A stretch of DNA of 27,504 nucleotides from Candidatus Nomurabacteria bacterium (GCA_943357975.1 CALRGS010000003.1:1-27504); one strand, 5' to 3'. Counted from the stretch's first letter, positions 20,688-27,205 are shown. The notes: generated from the sequence alone by a model not told the origin. Numbers and translations: made by a program.

Positions 20688-20841
20688 TGTCTTGTATCTC
20701 ACCCTAGACAGTATCTCGATGGAGTTTTGGACCGTTACTTCCTAAAACTCTGGACGAGATGCACCTATTAATCAGATTTATCGTGCACTGCAATAAATCC
20801 TTGCAAAACAAGGCCTTATTGGGATCACACAAAAATATTTA
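20688..20841 (+). promoter_or_regulatory. Structured leader of rpsS, possible RNA switch
   Basis: Main hairpin: GTATCTCG (20711-20718) with CGAGATGC (20755-20762), then GGAGTTTT (20721-20728) with AAAACTCT (20744-20751). A second hairpin near the start codon pairs CAATAA (20791-20796) with TTATTG (20816-20821) and CCTTG (20799-20803) with CAAGG (20809-20813). GTATCTC also occurs upstream (20694-20700), so two copies can compete for one partner. No ORF inside and no known riboswitch signature. Confidence 0.6.
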
Positions 20842-21189
20842 ATGACACGTTCACTAAAGAAGGGCCCATACATCGACGTAAAGTTGATGAAGAAGATTGA
20901 GGGCAAAAAACCGCTTGAAACCGGCGTTATCAAAACTTGGGCTCGCGCATCTGTCGTATCCCCAGAAATGATTGGTTTCACATTTGGCGTACACAATGGG
21001 CGCAAGCACATTGAAGTAGTTATCACCGAAGACATGGTCGGACACCGATTGGGCGAATTTTCACCTACACGAACATTCCATAAACATGGAGGTAAGATGC
21101 AGAAGGAAATCGAACAGAAGGCAAAAGAATCAGAAATTGCTTCAGCTAAAGCAGCCAAAGCGGCTCCTACAGCAGCACCAAAGAAATAA
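20842..21189 (+). CDS. rpsS: 30S ribosomal protein S19 (uS19)
   Basis: A 115-residue uS19 of the 30S head. Core: MTRSLKKGPYID, IKTWARASVVSPEMIGFTFGVHNGRKHIEVVI (split about residues 30-62), then MVGHRLGEFSPTRTFHKHGGK. A charged, Ala/Lys-rich tail (about 87-115) extends it beyond the usual 92 residues. It opens an eight-gene unit; rplV follows after three bases. Confidence 0.97.
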   Translation: MTRSLKKGPYIDVKLMKKIEGKKPLETGVIKTWARASVVSPEMIGFTFGVHNGRKHIEVVITEDMVGHRLGEFSPTRTFHKHGGKMQKEIEQKAKESEIASAKAAKAAPTAAPKK

Positions 21190-21192
21190 TAT

Positions 21193-21564
21193 ATGAAAGC
21201 AGAACTCAAAAACTATCGACAAGCACCCCGAAAGGTACGTCTTGTCGCAAACCTTGTTCGAGGAAAATCTATTCCTCAGGCATTGATGGAGCTTCAATTT
21301 CTAGGAAAGCGTGCAGCCTTGCCATTTGCTAAGTTAATCAACTCAGCAGTAGCTAATGCAACTCATAACACTAAGGCATCACTTGATGGATTAGTAGTGA
21401 AGAGTATTTCTGTTACCAAGGGTCCTACATTGAAACGAGCGCGTCCTCGATCACGAGGAATGACGAATCGTATTAACAAGCGAACGAGTACTCTAAAGGT
21501 TGAACTCGGCATCGGTAAAGTGGTAAAAGCAAAACAGCCAAAACCAACTAAGAATTCTAAATAA
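21193..21564 (+). CDS. rplV: 50S ribosomal protein L22 (uL22)
   Basis: A 123-residue uL22 lining the exit tunnel. The core has LKNYRQAPRKVRLVANLVRG, AVANATHN, the beta-hairpin region GPTLKRARPRSRGMTNRINKR and the strand STLKVELG. A Lys-rich tail of about 14 residues follows. The start is three bases after rpsS in AT-rich sequence without Shine-Dalgarno. Confidence 0.97.
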   Translation: MKAELKNYRQAPRKVRLVANLVRGKSIPQALMELQFLGKRAALPFAKLINSAVANATHNTKASLDGLVVKSISVTKGPTLKRARPRSRGMTNRINKRTSTLKVELGIGKVVKAKQPKPTKNSK

Positions 21565-21566
21565 TT

Positions 21567-22232
21567 ATGTCTAAAATTGTACATCCCTATGCACATCGAT
21601 TGCCATTGATCCGAGACTGGAAGTCACGATGGTTTAAAATGGGCAAAGAATATCGAGAATTGCTTCGAGCCGACGTATTAGTTCGTGAACACTTGGAGAA
21701 AACTCTTCGAGGAAGCTATATTGCTGATATCGAATTCGAACGAAATCAAAAATCTACACGTATTATCATTTCAACTTCTCGTCCAGGTATGCTTATCGGA
21801 CGATCTGGTGAAGGTGCTACAAAATTGAAGAATGATATCGTAAAGTTTATGAAGAATAAGAGTATTCTTATTCCAGAAGACTTGAAAATTGATATTCTCG
21901 AAGTAACCAATCCTGATGCGAATGCGAAAATCGTTGCGTATTCTGTTGCAGAAATGCTTGAGAAGCGCATGACCTTCCGTCGTGTAATGAAAACAACTCT
22001 TGAAAAAGTTATGGCTGCTCGTGGAGTAAAGGGAGCAAAAATTATTCTCTCTGGACGACTTGGAGGAGCTGATATGGCTCGCCGAGAAGAACTCAAAATG
22101 GGAGGAATTCCATTGCAGTTCATGCGAGGAGATGTTGATTATGCAACCGAAACGGCTCGTATGTCCTACGGAGGAGTTGGTATCAAGGTTTGGATTTATA
22201 AGGGCGATACTCTTGAACGAGGTAACAAATAA
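21567..22232 (+). CDS. rpsC: 30S ribosomal protein S3 (uS3)
   Basis: A 221-residue uS3, part of the mRNA entry and helicase site. N-terminal: VHPYAHRLPLIRDWKSRWF. The KH domain has SRPGMLIGRSGEGATKLKND (about residues 71-90). The C-terminal domain shows GRLGGADMARREELKMGGIP and ends GGVGIKVWIYKGD. Two bases separate it from rplV. Length is near the usual 215-235. Confidence 0.97.
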   Translation: MSKIVHPYAHRLPLIRDWKSRWFKMGKEYRELLRADVLVREHLEKTLRGSYIADIEFERNQKSTRIIISTSRPGMLIGRSGEGATKLKNDIVKFMKNKSILIPEDLKIDILEVTNPDANAKIVAYSVAEMLEKRMTFRRVMKTTLEKVMAARGVKGAKIILSGRLGGADMARREELKMGGIPLQFMRGDVDYATETARMSYGGVGIKVWIYKGDTLERGNK

Positions 22233-22237
22233 TCTAT

Positions 22238-22663
22238 ATGCTATTTCCAAAGAAAGTAAAACACCGAAAATGGCAAACTGATCGACGAAATCCTAACAAA
22301 AAAGTTGTTGCGACTCGTGGAACAGAATTGCAGTTTGGATCATTTGGTATTCGATCGCTCTCAAGTGAACGAGTAAAGTCAAACCAAATTGAAGCCGCTC
22401 GAAAAGTAATCTCTCGAACACTCGGTAAAACTGGTAAGTACTGGTGCCGAATTTTCCCTGATCGACCAATCACAGCAAAAGCTGCAGAGGTGGGTATGGG
22501 TAAGGGTAAGGGAGATCCCCAAGGATTCTGCTTCGAAGTAGAACCGGGACGAATCATTTTTGAAGTAGACGGTGTAACTGAAGTAGTTGCCCGAGAAGCA
22601 CTCCGTAAAGCGGGATGTAAACTTCCAATCAAGGTTCGTATTATTAGCCGAAACGACATGTAA
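22238..22663 (+). CDS. rplP: 50S ribosomal protein L16 (uL16)
   Basis: A 141-residue uL16, close to the A-site tRNA. MLFPKKVKHRKWQ, ATRGTELQFGSFGIRSL, IEAARKVISRTLGKTGK, then FPDRPITAKAAEVGMGKGKGD and the end LPIKVRII. Length is typical (136-144). Only three bases separate it from rpsQ, so rpmC (uL29), normally between them, is absent from this place. Confidence 0.97.
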   Translation: MLFPKKVKHRKWQTDRRNPNKKVVATRGTELQFGSFGIRSLSSERVKSNQIEAARKVISRTLGKTGKYWCRIFPDRPITAKAAEVGMGKGKGDPQGFCFEVEPGRIIFEVDGVTEVVAREALRKAGCKLPIKVRIISRNDM

Positions 22664-22666
22664 TCT

Positions 22667-22921
22667 ATGACGAAAAAAGAAACAGTAAACAAAAAAGTAC
22701 TCACAGGTGTTGTCGTATCGGACAAGATGCAAAAAACAGTTGTCGTTCGAGTTGAGCGATTTGTAAAGCATCCAAAATACGGAAAATACCAGAAGAGTTC
22801 TAAAAAATATAAGGCGCACAACGAAAACAATGACGTAAAGGTCGGTGATAAAGTAACGATTCGCGAATGCAGACCGCTTTCAAAAGACAAACATTTTGAA
22901 GTAGTCCCTGCTAACGCATAA
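22667..22921 (+). CDS. rpsQ: 30S ribosomal protein S17 (uS17)
   Basis: An 84-residue uS17 with an OB fold. GVVVSDKMQKTVVVRVER, then VKHPKYGKYQKSSKKYKAHNE, VGDKVTIRECRPLSKDKHFEV. Length is normal. It lies three bases after rplP and four before rplN. Confidence 0.96.
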   Translation: MTKKETVNKKVLTGVVVSDKMQKTVVVRVERFVKHPKYGKYQKSSKKYKAHNENNDVKVGDKVTIRECRPLSKDKHFEVVPANA

Positions 22922-22925
22922 TTCT

Positions 22926-23294
22926 ATGATACAAGTTGGAACAAATGTAATTATTGCAGATAACACCGGTGCTAAAAAAGCTCGTGTGTTCAAAGTTCTC
23001 GGAGGATCAAAGCGTCGTTATGCATCACTCGGCGACGTGGTTGTTCTCTCTATTAAATCTGCTGAACCCCGCAAGGCGGTAAAGAAGAAAGGAGTTCACA
23101 AGGCTGTAGTCGTTCGAGTTAAAATGGCATACCGTCGAAAAGATGGTTCGTACATTCGATTTGATGACAACGCTGTAGTGATCCTTGAAAAAGATAAAGA
23201 ACCAAAAGGAGGTCGAATCTTTGGTCCTATTCCACGAGAACTCGGGGAAAAGGGTTATCAGAAAATCGTATCTCTGGCTCCAGAGGTTCTCTAA
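22926..23294 (+). CDS. rplN: 50S ribosomal protein L14 (uL14)
   Basis: A 122-residue uL14, whose surface contacts the small subunit and silencing factor RsfS. MIQVGTNVIIADNTGAKKA, GDVVVLSIKSAEPRKAVKKK, RKDGSYIRFDDNAVVI, then GRIFGPIPRELGEKGYQKIV and SLAPEVL. Full normal length; four bases after rpsQ. Confidence 0.98.
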   Translation: MIQVGTNVIIADNTGAKKARVFKVLGGSKRRYASLGDVVVLSIKSAEPRKAVKKKGVHKAVVVRVKMAYRRKDGSYIRFDDNAVVILEKDKEPKGGRIFGPIPRELGEKGYQKIVSLAPEVL

Positions 23295-23298
23295 TTGT

Positions 23299-23514
23299 AT
23301 GATCAAGAAAGGCGACAATGTAGTAGTGCTTGCAGGCGCAAGTAAGGGAACTAAGGGAACTGTTACTAAGGTTTTCCCAAAAACATCACAGGTAATCGTA
23401 GAAGGTGTTAACGTAAAAAAGAAACACCAGAAAGCGAAGACTAAGGATGGAGTCGGAAGTATTATCGACGTAGCAACACCAGTTCACGTTTCAAATGTGA
23501 AATTGGTTAAATAA
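23299..23514 (+). CDS. rplX: 50S ribosomal protein L24 (uL24), C-terminally short
   Basis: A 71-residue uL24; E. coli L24 has about 104. The KOW motif is intact: MIKKGDNVVVLAGASKGTKG, TVTKVFPKTSQVIVEGVNV, then KKKHQKAKTKDGVGSIID and TPVHVSNVKLV. The protein ends right after this block and lacks the usual C-terminal extension of about 30 residues. The start at 23299 is four bases after rplN; upstream in-frame codons lie inside rplN. Confidence 0.95.
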   Translation: MIKKGDNVVVLAGASKGTKGTVTKVFPKTSQVIVEGVNVKKKHQKAKTKDGVGSIIDVATPVHVSNVKLVK

Positions 23515-23519
23515 TCGAT

Positions 23520-24107
23520 ATGAAAACACTTACACTTAAACAAAAACAAGACAAAGCTTTTGACGTAATGAAGGAACAGTTTGGTTACAAAAACAAATTG
23601 GCTTCTCCTCATGTTCAGAAAGTTGTCGTATCAGTAGGAACTGGTTCAGGAATGAAGAAGGACAAAAATAAGAATACGTTCGTAGTTGATCGTATTACCA
23701 AGATCACAGGTCAAAAGCCAAGTGTGAAAGGTGCTAAACAGTCTATTGCGTCATTCAAAATCCGAGCTGGAGATCCTGTAGGAGTTGTAGTAACTCTTCG
23801 TGGTGCTCGTATGTGGTCATTCTTGGAAAAATTGGTAAACGTGGCATTGCCTCGAACCAAGGACTTCCGAGGAATTACTCGATCATCAGCAGGTGAACTT
23901 GGAAACATGTCTATCGGAATTCGTGAACACACGATTTTCCCAGAGACATCAGACGAAGAAGTTTCAAGCGTATTTGGCCTTGCCATTACTATTGTGACGA
24001 CTGCAAAGAATCGTCCAGAAGGACTCGCATTCTTCGAATATCTCGGATTCCCTCTCAAGAAGGAAGACGAAAAGAAGAAGCGAAAAGTTCGAAAACGAGG
24101 GAAGTAA
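23520..24107 (+). CDS. rplE: 50S ribosomal protein L5 (uL5)
   Basis: A 195-residue uL5, which binds 5S rRNA and P-site tRNA. FGYKNKLASPHVQKVVVSVG, ITGQKPSVKGAKQSIASFKI, GDPVGVVVTLRGARMWSFLE, KDFRGI, NMSIGIREHTIFPE, then TIVTTAKNRPEGLAFFEYLG. A basic Lys/Glu-rich tail (about 180-195) extends it. It is the last gene of the unit; rpsN, rpsH, rplF and the rest of the usual spc order do not follow. Confidence 0.97.
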   Translation: MKTLTLKQKQDKAFDVMKEQFGYKNKLASPHVQKVVVSVGTGSGMKKDKNKNTFVVDRITKITGQKPSVKGAKQSIASFKIRAGDPVGVVVTLRGARMWSFLEKLVNVALPRTKDFRGITRSSAGELGNMSIGIREHTIFPETSDEEVSSVFGLAITIVTTAKNRPEGLAFFEYLGFPLKKEDEKKKRKVRKRGK

Positions 24108-24108
24108 C

Positions 24109-24144
24109 AAACAAGAGATCGCCCGTGAGGGTGGTTTTTTGTTT
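24109..24144 (+). terminator. Terminator after rplE
   Basis: AAACAA (24109-24114) pairs with TTGTTT (24139-24144) around ATCGCCC-GTGA-GGGTGGT (24118-24135) and a T-run. Confidence 0.85.
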
Positions 24145-24146
24145 AA

Positions 24147-24195
24147 CGCCCCCGCCCGCCTTCGGCGAGGCGCCCCCTCTAAAAGAGGGGGTTTT
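24147..24195. repeat. GC-rich palindromic repeat downstream of rplE
   Basis: A GC-rich patch with CGCC-TTC-GGCG (24158-24168 region), then CCCCCTCT (24173-24180), AAA, AGAGGGGG (24184-24191) and TTTT. It may act as a second terminator. Composition resembles the repeats at 15630-15672 and in comEC. Confidence 0.7.
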
Positions 24196-24237
24196 GAGTC
24201 CAAGATAAATTCTTGATAAACTCGATATATTTTTAAG

Positions 24238-24267
24238 TTGCGCAAGGGGTGTTGCGGGGTTTATAAT
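24238..24267 (+). promoter_or_regulatory. Promoter of the coiled-coil gene at 24303
   Basis: -35 TTGCGC (24238-24243), 18 bases, -10 TATAAT (24262-24267); leader of about 29 bases without Shine-Dalgarno. Confidence 0.6.
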
Positions 24268-24302
24268 TCTGGTCTATTATTAACTAACCACAGCGCTTAC
24301 TT

Positions 24303-24599
24303 ATGACAAAGAACACTCAAAATAAAAGTAAATCAAAGAAAATCACAATAGACGACCTTGCAAGAATGGTTGCAAGAGGTTTTTCGTCTATGGAGGAAAG
24401 ATTTGATACGAAAATAGATACCCTTGAGCAAAAAATGAATGATAAGTTTGATCAAGTAGATAAAAGGTTTGACGAGGTAGATAAAAGATTTGATCGCTTA
24501 GAGGATAAATATGGGCGAAGGCTAGACACTTTGGAAAGTAGAACAATTACCCTAAAAAATCACATGGAAAATGGTTTCAAGAAAAAACTCGCCTGGTAG
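24303..24599 (+). CDS. Small coiled-coil protein
   Basis: A 98-residue, highly charged protein. After a Lys-rich N-terminus (1-13) comes ITIDDLARMVARGFSSMEER, then a regular heptad coiled coil with near-exact repeats KFDQVDKRFDEVDKRFDRLE (about 51-70). Short proteins with this repeated xVDKRFD pattern occur in many bacteria, including CPR; the function is unknown, with oligomeric scaffolding or partner-binding as guesses. The final codons and stop lie within the terminator stem at 24582-24610. Confidence 0.8.
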   Translation: MTKNTQNKSKSKKITIDDLARMVARGFSSMEERFDTKIDTLEQKMNDKFDQVDKRFDEVDKRFDRLEDKYGRRLDTLESRTITLKNHMENGFKKKLAW

Positions 24600-24610
24600 G
24601 GTGGTTTTTT
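24582..24610 (+). terminator. Terminator overlapping the end of the coiled-coil gene
   Basis: AAAAAACTCGCC pairs with GGGTGGTTTTTT across TGGTA, with one bulged base. The right arm matches that of the rplE terminator. The left arm is coding sequence. Confidence 0.75.
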
Positions 24611-24636
24611 GACAAATAAGGATATTCCTGTATACT
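24609..24636 (+). promoter_or_regulatory. Promoter of the DUF1543 gene
   Basis: -35 TTGACA (24609-24614), overlapping the preceding T-run, 16 bases, -10 TATACT (24631-24636). The leader is about 16 bases with no Shine-Dalgarno. Confidence 0.75.
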
Positions 24637-24658
24637 CAGCCCAAACAAAGCTCCCGAC

Positions 24659-25270
24659 ATGAAACAACTTAATTTATTTATGATTTACTTGGGCTGTAAG
24701 CCCGCTGCTCCGAAACGTTCGCGATTCGCCAAGTGGCTTCTTAAAACCTTTTTTAATATCGTTGAGATAAGTCGCAGTACTGAACAGCACGACACGATGT
24801 TTGCGGTAGGGGAAACGATTGAAGATTGCAAACAGCAAATACTCGATTTTTGGCCCGGTGGAAACGGTCTCCATGTTGATGGGTATGTAAAAGTTACCCA
24901 TATTCAAAACATGCAGATTGTGGTAAAACCGGGACCTAAAAATCGCCACGGTATTGGCGGAGCTGAACTATTTTTTACAAACTTAGGAGCGTACACCCCA
25001 GGGGTTCTTGATGAACAGCACAAAAAACTCCTCATTCTTACAACGAGCCTAGCAGCTGTTTCGGCTATTGCTAAAAAGGACTCATTTTTTACTGAGCATG
25101 GACGTGTAGGAGGAGGGGCTACCCATGTTGATGATAAGTTTGGTGTGGATGATGTATTTTTGGTTGATGACCAACTTCTTGGGTACCATATTGAGCTTGG
25201 CGAGTACCTCGCTAATCCAGCGGAACTTGAGGTAGTAATCCTTGGATTCAAGAAAGCGAAAGACCTTTAA
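24659..25270 (+). CDS. DUF1543-like protein with two repeated halves
   Basis: A 203-residue soluble protein resembling the DUF1543 family. The first half (about 6-95) has FMIYLGCKP, STEQHDTMFAVGETIEDCKQ, then FWPGGNGLHVDGYVKVTHI. The second half (about 103-203) repeats the plan: LFFTNLGAYTPGVLDEQHKK, an alpha-helical LTTSLAAVSAIAKKD, HVDDKFGVDDVFLVDD. The biochemical role of the family is not known. A loop of about 25 residues after the first strand (KPAAPKRSRFAKWLL...) is longer than I expect. It is a single-gene unit. Confidence 0.65.
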   Translation: MKQLNLFMIYLGCKPAAPKRSRFAKWLLKTFFNIVEISRSTEQHDTMFAVGETIEDCKQQILDFWPGGNGLHVDGYVKVTHIQNMQIVVKPGPKNRHGIGGAELFFTNLGAYTPGVLDEQHKKLLILTTSLAAVSAIAKKDSFFTEHGRVGGGATHVDDKFGVDDVFLVDDQLLGYHIELGEYLANPAELEVVILGFKKAKDL

Positions 25271-25281
25271 GGAGTATTTAG

Positions 25282-25306
25282 AGCACCTGTGACAGAGGTG
25301 CTTTTA
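25282..25306 (+). terminator. Terminator after the DUF1543 gene
   Basis: AGCACCT (25282-25288), loop GTGACAG, AGGTGCT (25296-25302), TTTT. Confidence 0.85.
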
Positions 25307-25308
25307 AC

Positions 25309-25336
25309 TTGCAAAAAGTTTAAAATAGTGTAGAGT
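25309..25336 (+). promoter_or_regulatory. Promoter of rpsL-rpsG
   Basis: -35 TTGCAA (25309-25314), 16 bases, -10 TAGAGT (25331-25336). Transcription would begin near 25343, close to the first base of the leader structure. Confidence 0.6.
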
Positions 25337-25339
25337 ATG

Positions 25340-25471
25340 CAGGCCTTTTGTGGTGACTTAGGAATAGTTCCTAACCCATAGCTGGACGATTCTTATGATC
25401 CATTTGGGATTATTCCGAAGAATCAGTTTATACGCAACGAATCGGTAACTGAGGTGAGTACAAAAGGCCTG
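25340..25471 (+). promoter_or_regulatory. Multi-branched structured leader of rpsL
   Basis: CAGGCCTTTTG (25340-25350) pairs perfectly with CAAAAGGCCTG (25461-25471), closing a 132-base element. Inside are TTAGGAA-TAG-TTCCTAA (25358-25374) and GATTCTT (25388-25394) with AAGAATC (25418-25424). The latter continues as ATGATCC (25395-25401) with GGATTAT (25407-25413). A third possible arm is CAGTT with AACTG (25424-25451). The layout resembles a riboswitch-like multiway junction, but no known class motif is visible. It ends 60 bases before the rpsL ATG. Confidence 0.7.
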
Positions 25472-25531
25472 TCTTATTAAACGACCTTTATTCTCCACCC
25501 CTTGTTCCAATTCACTAACTCACTTATATTA

Positions 25532-25951
25532 ATGCCAACAGTAAACCAGTTAGCCCGAAAAGGGCGCAAGAAGGTTCAAACTCGTTCCAAAGCAGTTGCT
25601 TTGCGACGTGGTTTCAACTCACTTGAAAACCATCCAACCTCATACCCTTCACCATTCAAGCGTGGAGTATGTACTAAAGTAACCACAACCACTCCAAAGA
25701 AACCAAACTCAGCGGTTCGAAAGATTGCCCGAGTTCGACTTACTAACGGAATGGAAGTTACTGCGTACATCCCAGGTATTGGTCACAACCTCCAGGAACA
25801 CTCTGTGGTTATGATCCGTGGTGGACGTGTAAAGGACTTGATCGGAGTACGATATACCGTAGTTCGAGGAGTTTTGGACGCGCAGGGACCAGCAAAACGT
25901 GCAACCAGTCGATCACGTTATGGAGTTAAGAAGCCAAAAGCAGGCAAATAA
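25532..25951 (+). CDS. rpsL: 30S ribosomal protein S12 (uS12)
   Basis: A 139-residue uS12 of the decoding centre. MPTVNQLARKGRKK is the family N-terminus; an ATG at 25502 would add ten unlike residues. The decoding loops TTTPKKPNSAVRK (with the Lys equivalent to E. coli K42) and HNLQEHSVVMIRGGRVKDL are intact. The stretch before KRGVC is 13 residues longer than in E. coli (GFNSLENHPTSYPSP). The proline after KDL (E. coli P90) is isoleucine. fusA and tuf do not follow; only rpsG does. Confidence 0.97.
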   Translation: MPTVNQLARKGRKKVQTRSKAVALRRGFNSLENHPTSYPSPFKRGVCTKVTTTTPKKPNSAVRKIARVRLTNGMEVTAYIPGIGHNLQEHSVVMIRGGRVKDLIGVRYTVVRGVLDAQGPAKRATSRSRYGVKKPKAGK

Positions 25952-25969
25952 GCCGGCTAAATAATCTAT

Positions 25970-26452
25970 ATGCGAGGAAAAGTAAAAAATCGAAATATTC
26001 CGCAGCCGGAAACATTGTATAACTCTGCACGGCTTGCTAAATTCATCAACGTAATCATGTGGGATGGTAAGAAGGAAACCGCTCGTAAGATTGTGTACGG
26101 AGCATTTGATGTTATCAAGGAAAAGCTTGCTGAAACTGACAAGGATGTAAATCCTCTCGAAGTTTTTGATGCAGCTCTCCGTAATGCTGGCCCAACCGTA
26201 GAAGTACGATCACGACGAATCGGAGGTGCGAACTACCAAGTTCCCCGAGATGTTCGTCCTGAACGACGACTTGCCCTAGCTACTCGATGGATTATCGAAG
26301 CAGCTCGCGCAAAGAAGGGTCAGGCAATGCATATCAAGCTTGCTGACGAATTAATTGCAGCTTCTAAAAATGAAGGTTCTGCAGTTACTAAGCGAGACAA
26401 CACGCACAAGATGGCAGAAGCCAACAAGGCATTTGCACACTTTACGTGGTAA
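25970..26452 (+). CDS. rpsG: 30S ribosomal protein S7 (uS7)
   Basis: A 160-residue uS7, which nucleates the 30S head and contacts E-site tRNA. The core has LAKFINVIMWDGKKETARKI, NPLEVFDAALRNAGPTVEVR, SRRIGGANYQVPRDVRPERR, LATRWIIEAA, and the end RDNTHKMAEANKAFAHFTW. Length is typical (156-160). It is 18 bases after rpsL in the same unit and is followed by a terminator, so the str operon is reduced to these two genes. Confidence 0.97.
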   Translation: MRGKVKNRNIPQPETLYNSARLAKFINVIMWDGKKETARKIVYGAFDVIKEKLAETDKDVNPLEVFDAALRNAGPTVEVRSRRIGGANYQVPRDVRPERRLALATRWIIEAARAKKGQAMHIKLADELIAASKNEGSAVTKRDNTHKMAEANKAFAHFTW

Positions 26453-26484
26453 ACAGAAACATCTCCGAAAGGGGATTTTTGTTT
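26453..26484 (+). terminator. Terminator after rpsG
   Basis: ATCTCC (26461-26466), GAAA tetraloop, GGGGAT (26471-26476), then TTTTTG; AAACA and TGTTT lie further out. Confidence 0.85.
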
Positions 26485-26509
26485 GACAAAAGAAACAATA
26501 AAGGGAATA

Positions 26510-26518
26510 TGGTATAAT
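26510..26518 (+). promoter_or_regulatory. Extended -10 for the gene at 26550
   Basis: TGgTATAAT (26510-26518). A TTGACA at 26483-26488 is too far (24 bases) to be its -35; it may pair with GAATAT (26505-26510) as an alternative weak promoter. Leader of about 25 bases without Shine-Dalgarno. Confidence 0.6.
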
Positions 26519-26549
26519 CCTTTTATTAGCATTAATTCAATTTACACAT

Positions 26550-27080
26550 ATGACATTTGGAGATTTTGAAACCCTTAAGAGCAAGACAGATACAACAGGT
26601 CACGTGAAAGAGGATGGTTTAGAACAATCAGATATTGAAAAAATAAAAGGAGGTGCGGGAGATCTTATTAAAAAGTTATTTGATCACAGCAGTGGTATTG
26701 GTGAAATTGTGAATTACAATTCAACAAATCATCTTTTTGATCAAGAAGGTATTTCTAAGATTGCAAGACTCAATCCAGAGGGGGCTTCCACTGCATTGCT
26801 TGAAATGCTTAAGAATCCTCAAGCAACAAGTGTTGAGATTAAAGCCTTGACTGCGGATCTCGTAGATAAGGTTTCTATGGGAATTGATGCAATGAGTATG
26901 AAAAAGATAAATCCGACTCTAGGTTTTGGTGGGTTAAGTTCAGAAAAAAGACGAGCATTGAAGATCAGGATATTTGAGGCCCGCGAAGCAATTAGGGATT
27001 ATATACTGCAGGATGATCCTCAGATCTCGAGCGTTTCTGATGTGGTTCTATCTAGAGCCCTGTTTAATATCAAAGAATAG
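26550..27080 (+). CDS. Soluble protein of unknown function, GDFE N-terminus
   Basis: A 176-residue protein, not recognised. The N-terminus MTFGDFETLKSK resembles that of the truncated gene at 27384 (MAIGDFEKAKTS), suggesting paralogues. The rest appears helical, with a Gly-containing FGGLSSEKRR stretch near residue 130. No signal peptide, membrane segment or enzyme motif. Confidence 0.65.
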   Translation: MTFGDFETLKSKTDTTGHVKEDGLEQSDIEKIKGGAGDLIKKLFDHSSGIGEIVNYNSTNHLFDQEGISKIARLNPEGASTALLEMLKNPQATSVEIKALTADLVDKVSMGIDAMSMKKINPTLGFGGLSSEKRRALKIRIFEAREAIRDYILQDDPQISSVSDVVLSRALFNIKE

Positions 27081-27116
27081 GCACGCTATAGATTTTTACT
27101 GGTCTATACAGCAAAT

Positions 27117-27141
27117 ACCCCGTGTAGAAAGGGGGTTTTTT
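27117..27141 (+). terminator. Terminator after the gene at 26550
   Basis: ACCCC (27117-27121), nine-base loop, GGGGG and a T-run to 27141. Confidence 0.75.
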
Positions 27142-27169
27142 GGTTACAGAGGCTGCCTTAAATACCCAG

Positions 27170-27199
27170 TTGCACAGAGTGTTGTTTTTGTGTCACAAT
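27170..27199 (+). promoter_or_regulatory. Promoter giving a leaderless transcript for the gene at 27206
   Basis: -35 TTGCAC (27170-27175), 18 bases, extended -10 TGtCACAAT (27191-27199), then six bases to the ATG at 27206. Confidence 0.6.
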
Positions 27200-27205
27200 G
27201 ACCCT

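Noticed and set aside
18000..20841. Prophage or integrative element around the Bro-N gene
   Set aside because: No integrase, structural phage gene, attachment repeats or tRNA gene are visible.
23964..24245. Minus-strand ORF over the rplE end and the GC-rich repeat
   Set aside because: It is antisense to rplE and passes through a terminator and palindromic repeat; the translation is low-complexity.
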